43,765 nt of DNA from an uncultured Muribaculaceae bacterium (GTDB lineage: Bacteria > Bacteroidota > Bacteroidia > Bacteroidales > Muribaculaceae): contig CAJUDL010000007.1 in the NCBI GenBank assembly GCA_910585285.1, positions 46,721 to 90,485 on the forward strand, given 5' to 3'. Below the pieces are notes generated by a model. The model saw only the letters and a list, made by a program, of their open reading frames with translations. It made no database searches and was not told the DNA's origin. Below, in pieces: positions 25,017-33,528 of the stretch. Each line of letters starts with the position of its first letter. Position 1 is the stretch's first letter. Both the position numbers and the translations under genes were made by a program.

Positions 25017-26360
25017 GTGTTTGAGAATCTATCGGAACGCCTTGAGCGTTCGTTCAAGATATTGAAGGGAGAGGGCAAGATCACCGAGATCAATGTTGCC
25101 GAGACCTTGAAGGATGTAAGGCGCGCGTTGCTGGATGCCGATGTCAACTATAAGGTGGCAAAGACTTTCACCGACACGGTTAAGAAAAAAGCATTGGGTC
25201 AGAATGTGATCAATGCTCTGAAGCCGAAAGAGCTTATGGTCAAGATCGTGCATGACGAGCTGACTGAAATGATGGGTGGAGAGGAAGCACCTCTTCGTCT
25301 CGATGCTAATCCTTCCGTGATATTGATGGCAGGTTTGCAGGGTGCCGGTAAGACCACGTTCACCGGAAAGCTTGCCCGCAAGTTGAAATCAACGAAAGGG
25401 AAGCGTCCGTTGCTCGTTGGAGCCGATGTATATCGCCCCGCAGCCCGCGAACAGTTGCGCGTGCTTGCTGAGAGTATCGATGTTCCTGTTTATACAGAGG
25501 AAGACAGCAAGGATCCGGTGCAGATCGCGCTTAATGCCATTGCTCATGCCAAAGCCAATCATCTTGATCTCGTGATTGTCGATACTGCCGGTCGTCTGGC
25601 TGTCGATGAGGAGATGATGGATGAGATCGAACGTATCAAGAAAGCTATCAATCCGCAGGAAACACTCTTCGTGGTTGATGCGATGACCGGTCAGGATGCC
25701 GTCAACACTGCCAAGACCTTCAACGATCGTCTTGATTTCGAAGGTGTGGTTCTTACCAAACTCGATGGTGACACCCGCGGAGGTGCTGCCCTTTCCATAC
25801 GTGCGGTTGTAGACAAGCCGATCAAGTATGTCGGTGTTGGCGAGAAGCTCGAAGATATCCAGGAATTCAATCCTGAGGGTATGGCAAACCGTATTCTCGG
25901 CATGGGGGATATCGTTGAGCTTGCCAAGCGCGCACAGGAGATCTACGACCAGAAAGAGGCTGAACGCATTCAGGAGAAGATCAAGAAAAACAAATTTGAT
26001 TTCGACGACTTCCTCAAACAGATAGAAAATATCAAGAAGATGGGTAACATCAAGGATCTTGCCGCGATGATCCCCGGTGTGGGAAAAGCCATCAAGGATG
26101 TCGATATAGATAACAACGCGTTCAAGGGAATTGAAGCCATCATACATTCCATGACGCCCTATGAACGTCAGAATCCTGATGTGATCAAGGGCACGCGCCG
26201 TCAGCGCATAGCCAAGGGTTCAGGCACATCATTGCAGGATGTGAACAAACTTCTGAAACAGTTTGAAGACACTCGCAAGATGATGAAAATGGCAACATCT
26301 ATAAAGAATCCGATGAAGATGATGCGCCAGATGAAACAGCAGGGAGGAAGACGCTTCTAA
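25017..26360 (+). CDS. ffh: Signal recognition particle protein Ffh
   Basis: 447 residues starting at GTG (25017). This start gives the canonical opening MFENLSERL, and no better start is nearby. The N domain occupies about 1-90. The GTPase G domain carries GLQGAGKTTFTGKLA (P-loop near 107), DVYRPAAREQL, VDTAGRL, TKLDGDTRGGAALS and GVGEKLEDIQEFNPE. The Met-rich M domain (about 300-447) includes MIPGVGKAIKD and a C-terminal run with many Met, which binds SRP RNA and signal sequences. It targets membrane and secreted proteins co-translationally with FtsY. The palindromic terminator at 26389-26424 closes the transcript. Confidence 0.98.
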   Translation: MFENLSERLERSFKILKGEGKITEINVAETLKDVRRALLDADVNYKVAKTFTDTVKKKALGQNVINALKPKELMVKIVHDELTEMMGGEEAPLRLDANPSVILMAGLQGAGKTTFTGKLARKLKSTKGKRPLLVGADVYRPAAREQLRVLAESIDVPVYTEEDSKDPVQIALNAIAHAKANHLDLVIVDTAGRLAVDEEMMDEIERIKKAINPQETLFVVDAMTGQDAVNTAKTFNDRLDFEGVVLTKLDGDTRGGAALSIRAVVDKPIKYVGVGEKLEDIQEFNPEGMANRILGMGDIVELAKRAQEIYDQKEAERIQEKIKKNKFDFDDFLKQIENIKKMGNIKDLAAMIPGVGKAIKDVDIDNNAFKGIEAIIHSMTPYERQNPDVIKGTRRQRIAKGSGTSLQDVNKLLKQFEDTRKMMKMATSIKNPMKMMRQMKQQGGRRF

Positions 26361-26388
26361 AGCGAAGCTTGAGAAGCGATAATATAAT

Positions 26389-26424
26389 AAAAAAGGAATG
26401 CTCAATTGAGCATTCCTTTTTTAT
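26389..26424 (+). terminator. ffh terminator
   Basis: A perfect palindrome, GGAATGCTCAATTGAGCATTCC, flanked by A-tract and T-tract (AAAAAA ... TTTTTT). It has no true loop. The flanking tracts make it work on both strands. Confidence 0.93.
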
Positions 26425-26510
26425 TTTACGGCATACGGAGCACCAAGGTGCTTTCACTCAACCGGCTTCGCCAGCTAATCTATTATACCATTGCTTTGTT
26501 CAAGCCGGAA

Positions 26511-27908
26511 TCAGAAAGGGAAGTTGAGACCGAAGTTGAATGAAGCGTTGGAGTTGAGGGGAATGAACTGCTTGCTGAGTGTTCCCAGGGTGTGGTCCAT
26601 GCCAAGGAAGAGGTTGATGCCAGGAGCGTGGAGGTTGAGCATCCATCCAAATCCAACACCATATGTTCCGGCTGCAACGTTTACATCAGCGGAGAATACT
26701 TTTACAGGGGCAACGTTTGCGGAGAGACGGAACTGCGTCCAGGTGTAGGGACCGTTGATGCGAGTGGAGTTGAGTAAACCGAAATGTAGATTACGGTAAA
26801 CGGGAAGTTCATAGTCTACACCAAAATTCAGCGTAGCAGCCAATGCGCGTGTACGAGAATTCAGTTCACCCATATCCTTGAGCTGATAAAGCTTTGAGAG
26901 ATCATCTTTCATGTTGTCGAGCTCATTGTCGAAAGAGTTGTCAGCATCGCCATTGCTGCTGAATGTATAGGCGTCGGTGGTGAAAGTTTGAGTGCCATCG
27001 GTCGATGCCCACTGTGTCTTTCCCCAGTTCATGAATCCGAGGTCAAGAACGGCAGCTGAGAATCGGAAGTCTCTCCATTTATATTCTGCACCGAGGTCGA
27101 ATCCGAGACCGAAACCGTTGATGCCGAAACCATCGTCAAGGTTGGCTCCGGACACATACTCGCGTGGACGACCACCATTCGGACCTTCCGGAGTGTACGT
27201 GTCCATTTCAAAGCGCATTCCGGTTACTGAAGCATATATGTCGGCATTTGTGCGTGCGGTCCAGGCGTTCTCTCCGAGGGTAAGGTCCGCTTCATTGAAA
27301 CGCACGTCAATGTTGCCTACGCCCACGAGGAATTTAAGAGATGCTCCGATTCTCAGTCCCGGCACTTGCTTGATATCGTGGGAGTGATTCAAGGCGATTG
27401 TGGCATAGGCGTTGGCATTCGCGAACATATCCTTGATATCGTAGGTCGTATTGGTGATTCCCTCTTTGGCAAGGGAGAAGAAAGCTTTAGGCAGGGATGC
27501 CTCAAGGTTGGCGGAGGCAGAGATGGTTATTGTGTTGAAACCTTTGAATGCCTTGAAACCGACGGAAAGGATATTGATTTTATTGTTGGTTCCGATTTTG
27601 TTGCGATTTCCGAATTTGCTCATTGCTTCCGCCGCAGATATGCTCGGATTGGTGAAGAGCATGGTCTTGCCGCCATCGGGAGATTTGTAGAAGATATCGG
27701 AGAGGTGAAGATTTCCACGGATTGCTGTGTTGAAGTTGCCAATAGCAGGCATTGAAACAAAACCACGGCAGTTGCCGAAAGCGGGGTTCATCTCATAGCG
27801 GTAGGTATAGTTGTCGAGGAAATAGCCTGAATAGGTATGTTGCGCATCGGCAGTGAAGCAACCTGCAACCACCGAAGCTATGATAAGGAATTTCTTTAAA
27901 GATTTCAT
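26511..27908 (-). CDS. DUF5723 family outer-membrane protein
   Basis: A 465-residue exported protein (signal peptide ending TADA-Q). The opening YSGYFLDNYTYRYEMNPAFGNCRGFVSMPAIGNFNTAI is typical of DUF5723. The rest is alternating beta strands with aromatic girdle residues and ends NASFNFGLNFPF, a C-terminal Phe as in beta-barrel proteins. It resembles PorV/FadL-like barrels in character but carries no enzymatic motif. The gene lies 30 bp after a large lipoprotein gene, and the pair is likely one transcript and possibly one complex. Function unknown. Confidence 0.85.
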   Translation of the reverse strand: MKSLKKFLIIASVVAGCFTADAQHTYSGYFLDNYTYRYEMNPAFGNCRGFVSMPAIGNFNTAIRGNLHLSDIFYKSPDGGKTMLFTNPSISAAEAMSKFGNRNKIGTNNKINILSVGFKAFKGFNTITISASANLEASLPKAFFSLAKEGITNTTYDIKDMFANANAYATIALNHSHDIKQVPGLRIGASLKFLVGVGNIDVRFNEADLTLGENAWTARTNADIYASVTGMRFEMDTYTPEGPNGGRPREYVSGANLDDGFGINGFGLGFDLGAEYKWRDFRFSAAVLDLGFMNWGKTQWASTDGTQTFTTDAYTFSSNGDADNSFDNELDNMKDDLSKLYQLKDMGELNSRTRALAATLNFGVDYELPVYRNLHFGLLNSTRINGPYTWTQFRLSANVAPVKVFSADVNVAAGTYGVGFGWMLNLHAPGINLFLGMDHTLGTLSKQFIPLNSNASFNFGLNFPF

Positions 27909-27938
27909 TTGTTTGTCGAATTTGGATGGTTGAAGGTG

Positions 27939-29696
27939 TTAGAATTCAGTTGTATAGGCACCTGAAACGCGGGCGCGAAGGTTCTCAAGACGAATTGTCT
28001 GTGTCGGTGCGAGTGCATTCTCAGAACCGGGATGAACTGTTGCCTCAAACGTAATGCCGTCGAGATGTTCTATGGTTCCTTCCATCTTGAAGATAATATG
28101 TTCCCTCTTGGCGTTTGCCGGGATTGATCCGGTAGCTTTCACTCCAGGAATGCGGTTGCCGCCTACTGCCAGAGGATATGCCACAAGCGAAGCTTCAAGA
28201 GGAATGGTGCTGGTGACATCAGCCTCGATTTCAAGAGTTGTGATCTTTATCTTGTCGATATCTTCATCGTTCCATCCATCTTTGGAGTCGCTGTAAACGA
28301 TTGTAGAACCGTTTTTAAGAGCGATTGGTGCGATGAAATCATATGAGCCTGAGATTCCGTCGATAGGATTGCCAAGTTCGAAACGGACCACTTTCTGGAA
28401 TGGGAGTCCCGGATTCAGGAGGTTGATTTCGATTTGTTCCGGTAACCCGTCACCACTGAGCACGTCTGACAAGCCGGTGAATGGGATATGCTGGAGACGA
28501 GAGGCATAATCCTCAAGAGGGCTTGTTGGCTCCTTCGGTGAGAGCACGAAATTATAAGGGCCAGGGTTGTAAACTTCTGTTGCTATAAGCTTCCCGTTGT
28601 CGGGAGAATATGGAGTCTTGTTCTCTCCTCGCACTGAAACGAGCTCGAGTCCTGTCTGATAATACAGATTATAGTTGGCTACGGGATTGTTGAGGTTCAG
28701 GTATATCTGCGGATTGGCAAGTTTGAGGTCAGTTCCCGGCTGATTGAGGAAATCAGGGATATCGTTGAGGGTAACAGGTGCGATATCAAGTCCGTTTCCA
28801 GTAAGATGATATTCCACATTACCTGTGAAATGAGTAGCCTCGAAAGGATCCACAACGGTTTTGACATTGAAATTGACTTGTGCGGAAGGTGTGAAGGTTT
28901 CAACCTGAGAGAGGTTGATCACGGTTTTCAATATTCCTGAAATCAGGCGCACCTCGCCGGTGAAATCGAACTTGCCGTTCTGCACTTTGGTATCATTCTT
29001 GGTGAAATCGATACCTGTGGCGGTAAGGGCGATTGTCGCGGTTTTGTCGGGACACGCAATATCGGTAAGTGTCAAGACCCCAGAAGTAGGATTATATGAA
29101 TAGTTGGAGGGGAGCGATGTGAATTGCAAACCCTTCAGGATCTCAAGCTCAAGTTTTTCGAAATAGAGATCAATGAAAGAAGGAAGCTCTGTTTCATGGA
29201 ATGTCACCTTGAAAGTCATAGGTTTTGATTCAAGCATAAGGATGTCCTTTACGGCTTCATCTATGTCCTCAGCCTTTATGCTGACAGGCTGAGGATCAAA
29301 ACCTTTCAGATTATACCGATATTCCAAAGAGGGGAGATCTGCACGAGTATTGATATCCGGAAGCTGAAGCTCGAAAGTGGCGTTCGTCTCTGCGATTGTA
29401 GGGGAGAAAGTTGTGAATGCAGGGATGTCGATGGATTGGGAGCTGATGTCACCATGCTGTGTTACGGCATAAAACTCTTGTCCATTGACGGTAACGGTTT
29501 GTATTTTGCTGCCTTCCTCAATATCAAAGATATCATTGAGGGTGATAGCGTCCATTTTGACCGGCAAAGTCAGGTTGTTTACTTTAATTTCCGAGGTTGT
29601 GTCAATATTCGAAAGATCGTAATCATTGTCGACACACCCCGTCAGAATAACGGCAAGCCCGGCAAGGGATCCGAAACTGATTAAACGGGATTTCAT
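27939..29696 (-). CDS. Uncharacterised large surface lipoprotein
   Basis: A 585-residue lipoprotein: MKSRLISFGSLAGLAVILTGC then VDNDYDLSNIDTTSEIKV. The acidic run after Cys suits surface export. I do not recognise a named domain. The protein is beta-rich, with several repeated arrangements of short strands (for example FELQLPDINTR, TLTDIACPDKTATIALTATGI, INLSQVETFTP), suggesting stacked immunoglobulin-like or barrel-associated modules. It is co-transcribed with the DUF5723 barrel gene downstream, so a lipoprotein partner of that barrel is a reasonable guess. A -7 box lies about 70 bp upstream. Confidence 0.72.
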   Translation of the reverse strand: MKSRLISFGSLAGLAVILTGCVDNDYDLSNIDTTSEIKVNNLTLPVKMDAITLNDIFDIEEGSKIQTVTVNGQEFYAVTQHGDISSQSIDIPAFTTFSPTIAETNATFELQLPDINTRADLPSLEYRYNLKGFDPQPVSIKAEDIDEAVKDILMLESKPMTFKVTFHETELPSFIDLYFEKLELEILKGLQFTSLPSNYSYNPTSGVLTLTDIACPDKTATIALTATGIDFTKNDTKVQNGKFDFTGEVRLISGILKTVINLSQVETFTPSAQVNFNVKTVVDPFEATHFTGNVEYHLTGNGLDIAPVTLNDIPDFLNQPGTDLKLANPQIYLNLNNPVANYNLYYQTGLELVSVRGENKTPYSPDNGKLIATEVYNPGPYNFVLSPKEPTSPLEDYASRLQHIPFTGLSDVLSGDGLPEQIEINLLNPGLPFQKVVRFELGNPIDGISGSYDFIAPIALKNGSTIVYSDSKDGWNDEDIDKIKITTLEIEADVTSTIPLEASLVAYPLAVGGNRIPGVKATGSIPANAKREHIIFKMEGTIEHLDGITFEATVHPGSENALAPTQTIRLENLRARVSGAYTTEF

Positions 29697-29764
29697 AATG
29701 TCAAAAAATATCTATATTTTGAAAAGAAAATTGTGAAAATGCGAACAATTTACCAATTTTAGCG

Positions 29765-29772
29765 CAAATTTA
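29765..29772 (-). promoter_or_regulatory. -7 box TAAATTTG for the lipoprotein-DUF5723 operon
   Basis: Minus-strand TAAATTTG, followed by CGCTAAAATTGG. Transcription would start near 29760, giving a leader of about 63 nt. The TTTG element is not clear. Confidence 0.55.
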
Positions 29773-29810
29773 ACAAAAATTATTGATATGTGGAAATAAT
29801 GTTAAATATT

Positions 29811-29998
29811 ATTCGACCTCTTCGAGGCCGCTTTAGATACAACAAGGAACCCCATGCTTTCCAACCGGATCCCCGGTTGGAAAGCATGGGGTTATAACTA
29901 TATGCCCTCTTCAAGGGCAGACGTGATAACAATTCTACCTCTTTTTAAGGGCAGGAGGGGAAATAACTCTATCTCCTCTTCAATGGCGGGGGAGAGAA
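29811..29998. repeat. Degenerate tandem hairpin array downstream of galE
   Basis: Four loose copies of a small hairpin (CCTCTTCGAGG at about 29817; GCCCTCTTCAAGGGC at 29904-29918; ACCTCTTTTTAAGGG near 29937; CTCCTCTTCAATGGCGGGGGAG near 29973). The last three follow ATAAC at 29894, 29926 and 29963, so the spacing is 32 and 37 bp. A separate long hairpin (29848-29893) interrupts between copies one and two. Non-coding, 3' of galE. Confidence 0.7.
29848..29893 (-). terminator. Perfect 21-bp stem hairpin
   Basis: Arms 29848-29868 and 29873-29893 are exact complements around a four-base loop (ATCC). It lies about 105 bp beyond the galE stop and could end that transcript, although the following tract (CCTTGTTGTAT on the minus strand) is only moderately T-rich. 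A processing or stability hairpin is an alternative. Confidence 0.65.
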
Positions 29999-31024
29999 TT
30001 ACTTCTGAGTGACTTTGCACTGCCAAGCCCAGGCATTCTTCATTGTCTCGTCGATGGGCACACCTGCGGTCCATCCGAGCACTTCATTCGCTTTCTTGGG
30101 ATCAGCCCAGATCTTCTCGATATCTCCGGCGCGACGTTCTCCGATCTTGTGGGGAACTTTAACACCTGTTGCACGCTCGAAGGAGTCTATAAGTTCGAGC
30201 ACTGAAAGTCCGCGACCGGTTCCGAGGTTGAAGATCTCAACAGCATCGGTGTCTTCTTTGTCGAGAATGCGCTTGATGGCGATCACGTGAGCTTTTGCAA
30301 GGTCAACGACATCGATATAGTCGCGGATGCAGGAACCGTCGGGAGTGTTGTAGTCATTGCCGAATACTGTCAGCTCCTTGCGGATTCCGGCAGCAGCCTG
30401 AGTGAGGTAAGGCACGAGGTTCTGGGGAACACCCAAGGGGAGCTCGCCGATCTCAGCCGATGGATGAGCACCGATCGGGTTGAAGTAACGGAGAAGGATG
30501 CTCTTGATGGGAGCACCGCTCTTGATGTAATCCTCGATGATCTCTTCACTGATTTGCTTTGTGTTGCCGTAGGGAGATGTGGCAGGCTTGATGGGAGCTG
30601 TCTCATCGATTGGGTTCATGTCTGGCTCACCGTATACAGTGCATGAGGATGAGAATACGATTCCCTTCACTCCAAATTCAGGCATGAGGTCAAGAAGGTT
30701 GATGAGTGTGTTGAGGTTGTTGCGGTAATAGAGCAACGGTTTCTGAACAGATTCTCCAACCGCCTTGGATGCGGCGAAGTTGATTATACCCTTGATGCCG
30801 GGATTGGCTTCAAAGAGCTTGCGGAGAACATCAATATTTGTGCAGTCGCCTTCAACGAAGACCGGGCGAATGCCTGTGATTGCCTCGATTCCGTCGAGCA
30901 CTTTTACATTTGAGTTGGAGAGGTTGTCGATGATGACAACATCATAGCCGGCGTTCTGAAGCTCCACCACTGTGTGGCTTCCAATGTAGCCGGTTCCTCC
31001 GGTAACTAATATTTTGTCTTTCAT
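29999..31024 (-). CDS. galE: UDP-glucose 4-epimerase
   Basis: 341 residues, an extended short-chain dehydrogenase. The NAD-binding motif TGGTGYIGSHTVVEL (8-22) and the catalytic SPYGNTKQISEE (Tyr-x-x-x-Lys) with SSSCTVYG upstream are intact. RYFNPIGAHPSAEIGE and YIDVVDLAKAHV match GalE closely. It interconverts UDP-glucose and UDP-galactose for galactose use and for galactose in surface glycans. It follows a sugar nucleotidyltransferase gene on the same strand, which points to nucleotide-sugar supply. The gap holds a perfect palindrome that may separate the two transcripts. Confidence 0.97.
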   Translation of the reverse strand: MKDKILVTGGTGYIGSHTVVELQNAGYDVVIIDNLSNSNVKVLDGIEAITGIRPVFVEGDCTNIDVLRKLFEANPGIKGIINFAASKAVGESVQKPLLYYRNNLNTLINLLDLMPEFGVKGIVFSSSCTVYGEPDMNPIDETAPIKPATSPYGNTKQISEEIIEDYIKSGAPIKSILLRYFNPIGAHPSAEIGELPLGVPQNLVPYLTQAAAGIRKELTVFGNDYNTPDGSCIRDYIDVVDLAKAHVIAIKRILDKEDTDAVEIFNLGTGRGLSVLELIDSFERATGVKVPHKIGERRAGDIEKIWADPKKANEVLGWTAGVPIDETMKNAWAWQCKVTQK

Positions 31025-31029
31025 TTCTT

Positions 31030-31072
31030 TTATGTAATGGGGCTATATAGGGCTGAATGGGGCTATATAGGG
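31030..31072. repeat. TGGGGCTATATAGGG direct repeat
   Basis: The 15-base word TGGGGCTATATAGGG occurs twice, about 20 bp apart. A related purine-rich form (TAATGGGGATGTATGGGGCGG, TAGGGTTATATGGGGATGG) fills 32062-32108 in the next gap of the same operon. Confidence 0.7.
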
Positions 31073-31084
31073 TTTGACAATCAC

Positions 31085-31126
31085 CTTTATTTAAATAATC
31101 GGTTTAAACCGATTATTTAAATAAAG
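31085..31126. terminator. Perfect 42-bp palindrome spanning the nucleotidyltransferase stop
   Basis: 21+21 bases, fully self-complementary, centred on GGTTTAAACC, with no loop. It includes the last codons (Leu-Phe-Lys) and the TAA stop (31113-31115). On either strand it would form a long AT-rich hairpin, probably a terminator or a 3'-end stabiliser for the nucleotidyltransferase message. Confidence 0.75.
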
Positions 31127-32015
31127 GAGTAGGGTAAGTGCCGTCTTCTACGAGTTTTGCGAACTGTGCTACAGTTGCGGGACGGTCGGCTGCATATGTC
31201 ACGCCAAACCATTTCGAGGGTGTGCCGAGAACTTTAAGCTCGATTGTGCCGTCGTTGATGAGATCGTTGACAACTGTCGGGATGTAGAATTCAGCTTTAA
31301 GCTCGTTCTGATTTTCGTTGAGGAATTTCACGAAAGCTTTTTCAGAATAGTCGAAATAGTCGGGAGTGAAACCCCACATGTTCATTGATACATTGGCATC
31401 TTCGGGGAAGGGAATTTCTTCACCTTCTACAACCTGAATGAGTTTGCCCTCTTTGCGCTCAATGCCGTGGCATTCAGTCACGCCTGTAAGATTGCCGTTG
31501 GCATCAACTTCGCAGAGACCGCGGCTAACGCCACCGTTCTCGCTGAGCGTGTTTTCGATGTTGAAGCCGATCATGCAATAGCAGTTTTTCTTGCCTTCCA
31601 CTGAGCGCAGGAAGTCACCAAGAAGCTGGAAGCTTTCAGCTCCGTAATAGTCGTCAGCATTGATAACACCGAAAGGCTCTTTGATCACGTCCTTACCCAT
31701 GAGAACAGCGTGGTTTGTACCCCAGGGTTTTGAACGGTCGGGATTTGGAGTGTAGCCTTCGGGAAGTTTGTCGATCGACTGGAAAACGACCTCTACGGGC
31801 ACGTGACCTTCATATTTGGAAATGATTTTCTCGCGGAATTCCTGCTCGAAATCTTTGCGGATAACGAATACGATCTTGCCGAAACCGGCGCGAAGAGCGT
31901 CGTAAACGGAATAGTCCATGATGGTTTCGCCTGAAGGGCCAAGACCATCAAGCTGTTTGAGGCCGCCGTAACGGCTGCCCATACCTGCTGCGAGAATAAA
32001 CAAAGTTGGTTTCAT
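31113..32015 (-). CDS. Sugar-phosphate nucleotidyltransferase
   Basis: 300 residues with the NTP-transferase fold. The N-terminal LFILAAGMGSRYGGLKQLDGLGPSGETI holds the nucleotide-binding glycine loop and Arg/Lys pair. GVINADDYYG provides the metal-binding Asp, and MIGFNIENTLSENGGVSRG and VVEGEEIPFPEDANVSMNMWGF follow family patterns. The enzyme would activate a sugar 1-phosphate with an NTP. It resembles glucose-1-phosphate uridylyltransferase-like proteins, but the exact sugar cannot be read from the sequence. Its place between holB and galE suggests UDP-sugar supply. Confidence 0.85.
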   Translation of the reverse strand: MKPTLFILAAGMGSRYGGLKQLDGLGPSGETIMDYSVYDALRAGFGKIVFVIRKDFEQEFREKIISKYEGHVPVEVVFQSIDKLPEGYTPNPDRSKPWGTNHAVLMGKDVIKEPFGVINADDYYGAESFQLLGDFLRSVEGKKNCYCMIGFNIENTLSENGGVSRGLCEVDANGNLTGVTECHGIERKEGKLIQVVEGEEIPFPEDANVSMNMWGFTPDYFDYSEKAFVKFLNENQNELKAEFYIPTVVNDLINDGTIELKVLGTPSKWFGVTYAADRPATVAQFAKLVEDGTYPTPLFK

Positions 32016-32121
32016 TTTTATTAATGTTAAATGTTAAATTGTATTGAAATTTTCTTTTCTGTAATGGGGATGTATGGGGCGGAATAGGGTTATATGGGGA
32101 TGGGGAGGAGGGGGTGAAAAG
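32016..32121. repeat. Purine-rich low-complexity gap
   Basis: TTAATGTTAAATGTTAAATTG near 32021-32041, then GGGG-rich words (AATGGGGATGTATGGGGCGG...GGATGGGGAGGAGGGGG) to 32114. No gene or promoter box. The G-tracts (five runs of at least three G) could allow a G-quadruplex. Confidence 0.6.
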
Positions 32122-33255
32122 CTAAGTCGCTTTTCTGTGGAGGAGGGGGATGATGTAGAGGAAGAGGGAGAAGAGGATGAGCTTGGAGTTGCCGTTACGC
32201 TCGATGTGGGTGGAGGCTTCTTCGATGCGGTTTACTATCTCTTCTACATTGCCGTGGTGGATGAAGGGAGAGAAGCGTTGCGAGAAGGCTTCCTCTTCCC
32301 GCGTCATGGAGGAAAGATCGGGAATGCGGATATTGTAGATGAAGTTCTCACGCGCCATCTGGGTCATGTAGCTCAGGAACCTGCGTAGCTTTTCGCGTCC
32401 CATGCCGGAGGCGGAATCTCCGATTTCGCGGAGTTTTGCCGGTTTCTTGGCATATGCCGCACGCATTATGTCTTGAAATAATATGCTGAATTCTTCCCTC
32501 TCGCCGGAATGCGATGCAAGTTCATCGGCTTTCGATATTCTCCCTCCCGAGAGACGCGCCACAGTTTCAGCTGTTTGCGCGTCGAGTTGATATTTCTCTG
32601 TCACATATTGCGAAATCAAGGATTGATCCACAGGCTGCATGTTGAATCTGCGGGTGCGCGAAGAGATGGTGGGAAGCACTTCCGATTCATTGTTGGAAAC
32701 AAGCACGAAAACCGTGCCTTCCGTAGGCTCTTCTATCACTTTGAGTAGCTTGTTTGCCGCCGCGGGTTGTAGCTTCTCGGGAAGCCATATCACGAAGAAT
32801 TTGTATTTGGAAGTGAAGGAGGAATAAGCATCGGCGCGAACGATATTGTCAGCGTCGTTGACATATATTAGAGGCTGCGAATTGCCGGAATCAATTATCT
32901 CCTGCCATTTCTCCTGCGGCATCCAAGGATATTCTGATAGCATACGTTTCCAGGATTCTATCCGGTCTTCGGATGATTCTATCTTCTGAGCCTTGTTCTT
33001 TACAATGGGATATATGAAATGGACATCGGGATGATTGAAAGAGAGATGCTGGCGGCAGGAGGGACATTCTCCGCATGGTTCGCCGTTGCGGGGTGACAGG
33101 CAATGTGCATACTGCATGAATGCGCGGGCAATGCACATTTTCCCTATTCCCGATACGCCACAGAGCATGATGGCATGCGGCATATTGCTGCTGTCAACAA
33201 GATTGCGTAAGCTTGTTTTGATGTTTGAATGTCCGGGTATATCAGAGAATTTCAT
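32122..33255 (-). CDS. holB: DNA polymerase III delta' subunit
   Basis: 377 residues, AAA+ clamp-loader fold. It opens MKFSDIPGHSNIKTSLRNLVDSSNMPHAIML. The P-loop GVSGIGKM (33-40) ends in Met where Ser or Thr is needed for Mg-ATP, as expected for a stator-like delta' that does not hydrolyse ATP. A zinc module Cys52-x8-Cys61-x2-Cys64-x2-Cys67 follows. Later motifs: WLPEKLQPAAANKLLKVIEEPTEGTVFVLVSNNESEVLPTISSR, with the conserved Ser-Arg-Thr region. It opens the sliding clamp ring with the delta and tau/gamma subunits during replication. A promoter box lies about 57 bp upstream of the ATG. Confidence 0.92.
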   Translation of the reverse strand: MKFSDIPGHSNIKTSLRNLVDSSNMPHAIMLCGVSGIGKMCIARAFMQYAHCLSPRNGEPCGECPSCRQHLSFNHPDVHFIYPIVKNKAQKIESSEDRIESWKRMLSEYPWMPQEKWQEIIDSGNSQPLIYVNDADNIVRADAYSSFTSKYKFFVIWLPEKLQPAAANKLLKVIEEPTEGTVFVLVSNNESEVLPTISSRTRRFNMQPVDQSLISQYVTEKYQLDAQTAETVARLSGGRISKADELASHSGEREEFSILFQDIMRAAYAKKPAKLREIGDSASGMGREKLRRFLSYMTQMARENFIYNIRIPDLSSMTREEEAFSQRFSPFIHHGNVEEIVNRIEEASTHIERNGNSKLILFSLFLYIIPLLHRKAT

Positions 33256-33311
33256 GCTGTAATAGTTACCTTGGCTCCGGATAGCCGGAAGCCCCTCTCA
33301 ATTAATTTCTA

Positions 33312-33319
33312 CAAAGTTA
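33312..33319 (-). promoter_or_regulatory. -7 box TAACTTTG for holB
   Basis: Minus-strand TAACTTTG, 57 bp before the holB ATG. No clear upstream TTTG. Together with 33430-33460 it makes a divergent promoter gap. Confidence 0.6.
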
Positions 33320-33429
33320 ATAAAAATATTTCAGCTTTATAGGGTAAAATTTCATAAATAAGGGGTAATATTCTGCAATCAGGGCATAATGAAGCAAGAT
33401 TACGATTTTTTGATTTGATTGAATCAGAT

Positions 33430-33460
33430 TTTGATTAGACAGGTAAATTCACTACATTTG
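33430..33460 (+). promoter_or_regulatory. Bacteroidota promoter for the AddB-like nuclease
   Basis: TTTG at 33430-33433, a 19-bp spacer, and TACATTTG at 33453-33460. Both elements and the spacing match the Bacteroidota housekeeping consensus. The leader of about 63 nt is rich in AAGTAAGAAG and GGAGAAAG words. Confidence 0.8.
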
Positions 33461-33528
33461 CAATGGGAAATAAGTAAGAAGTAAAAAGTAAGAAGGGAGA
33501 AGGAGAAAGAGGAGGAAAAACGAGAATT

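Noticed and set aside
25389..26147. 252-codon open frame on the minus strand opposite ffh
   Set aside because: Antisense shadow of a highly conserved SRP gene with no family resemblance.
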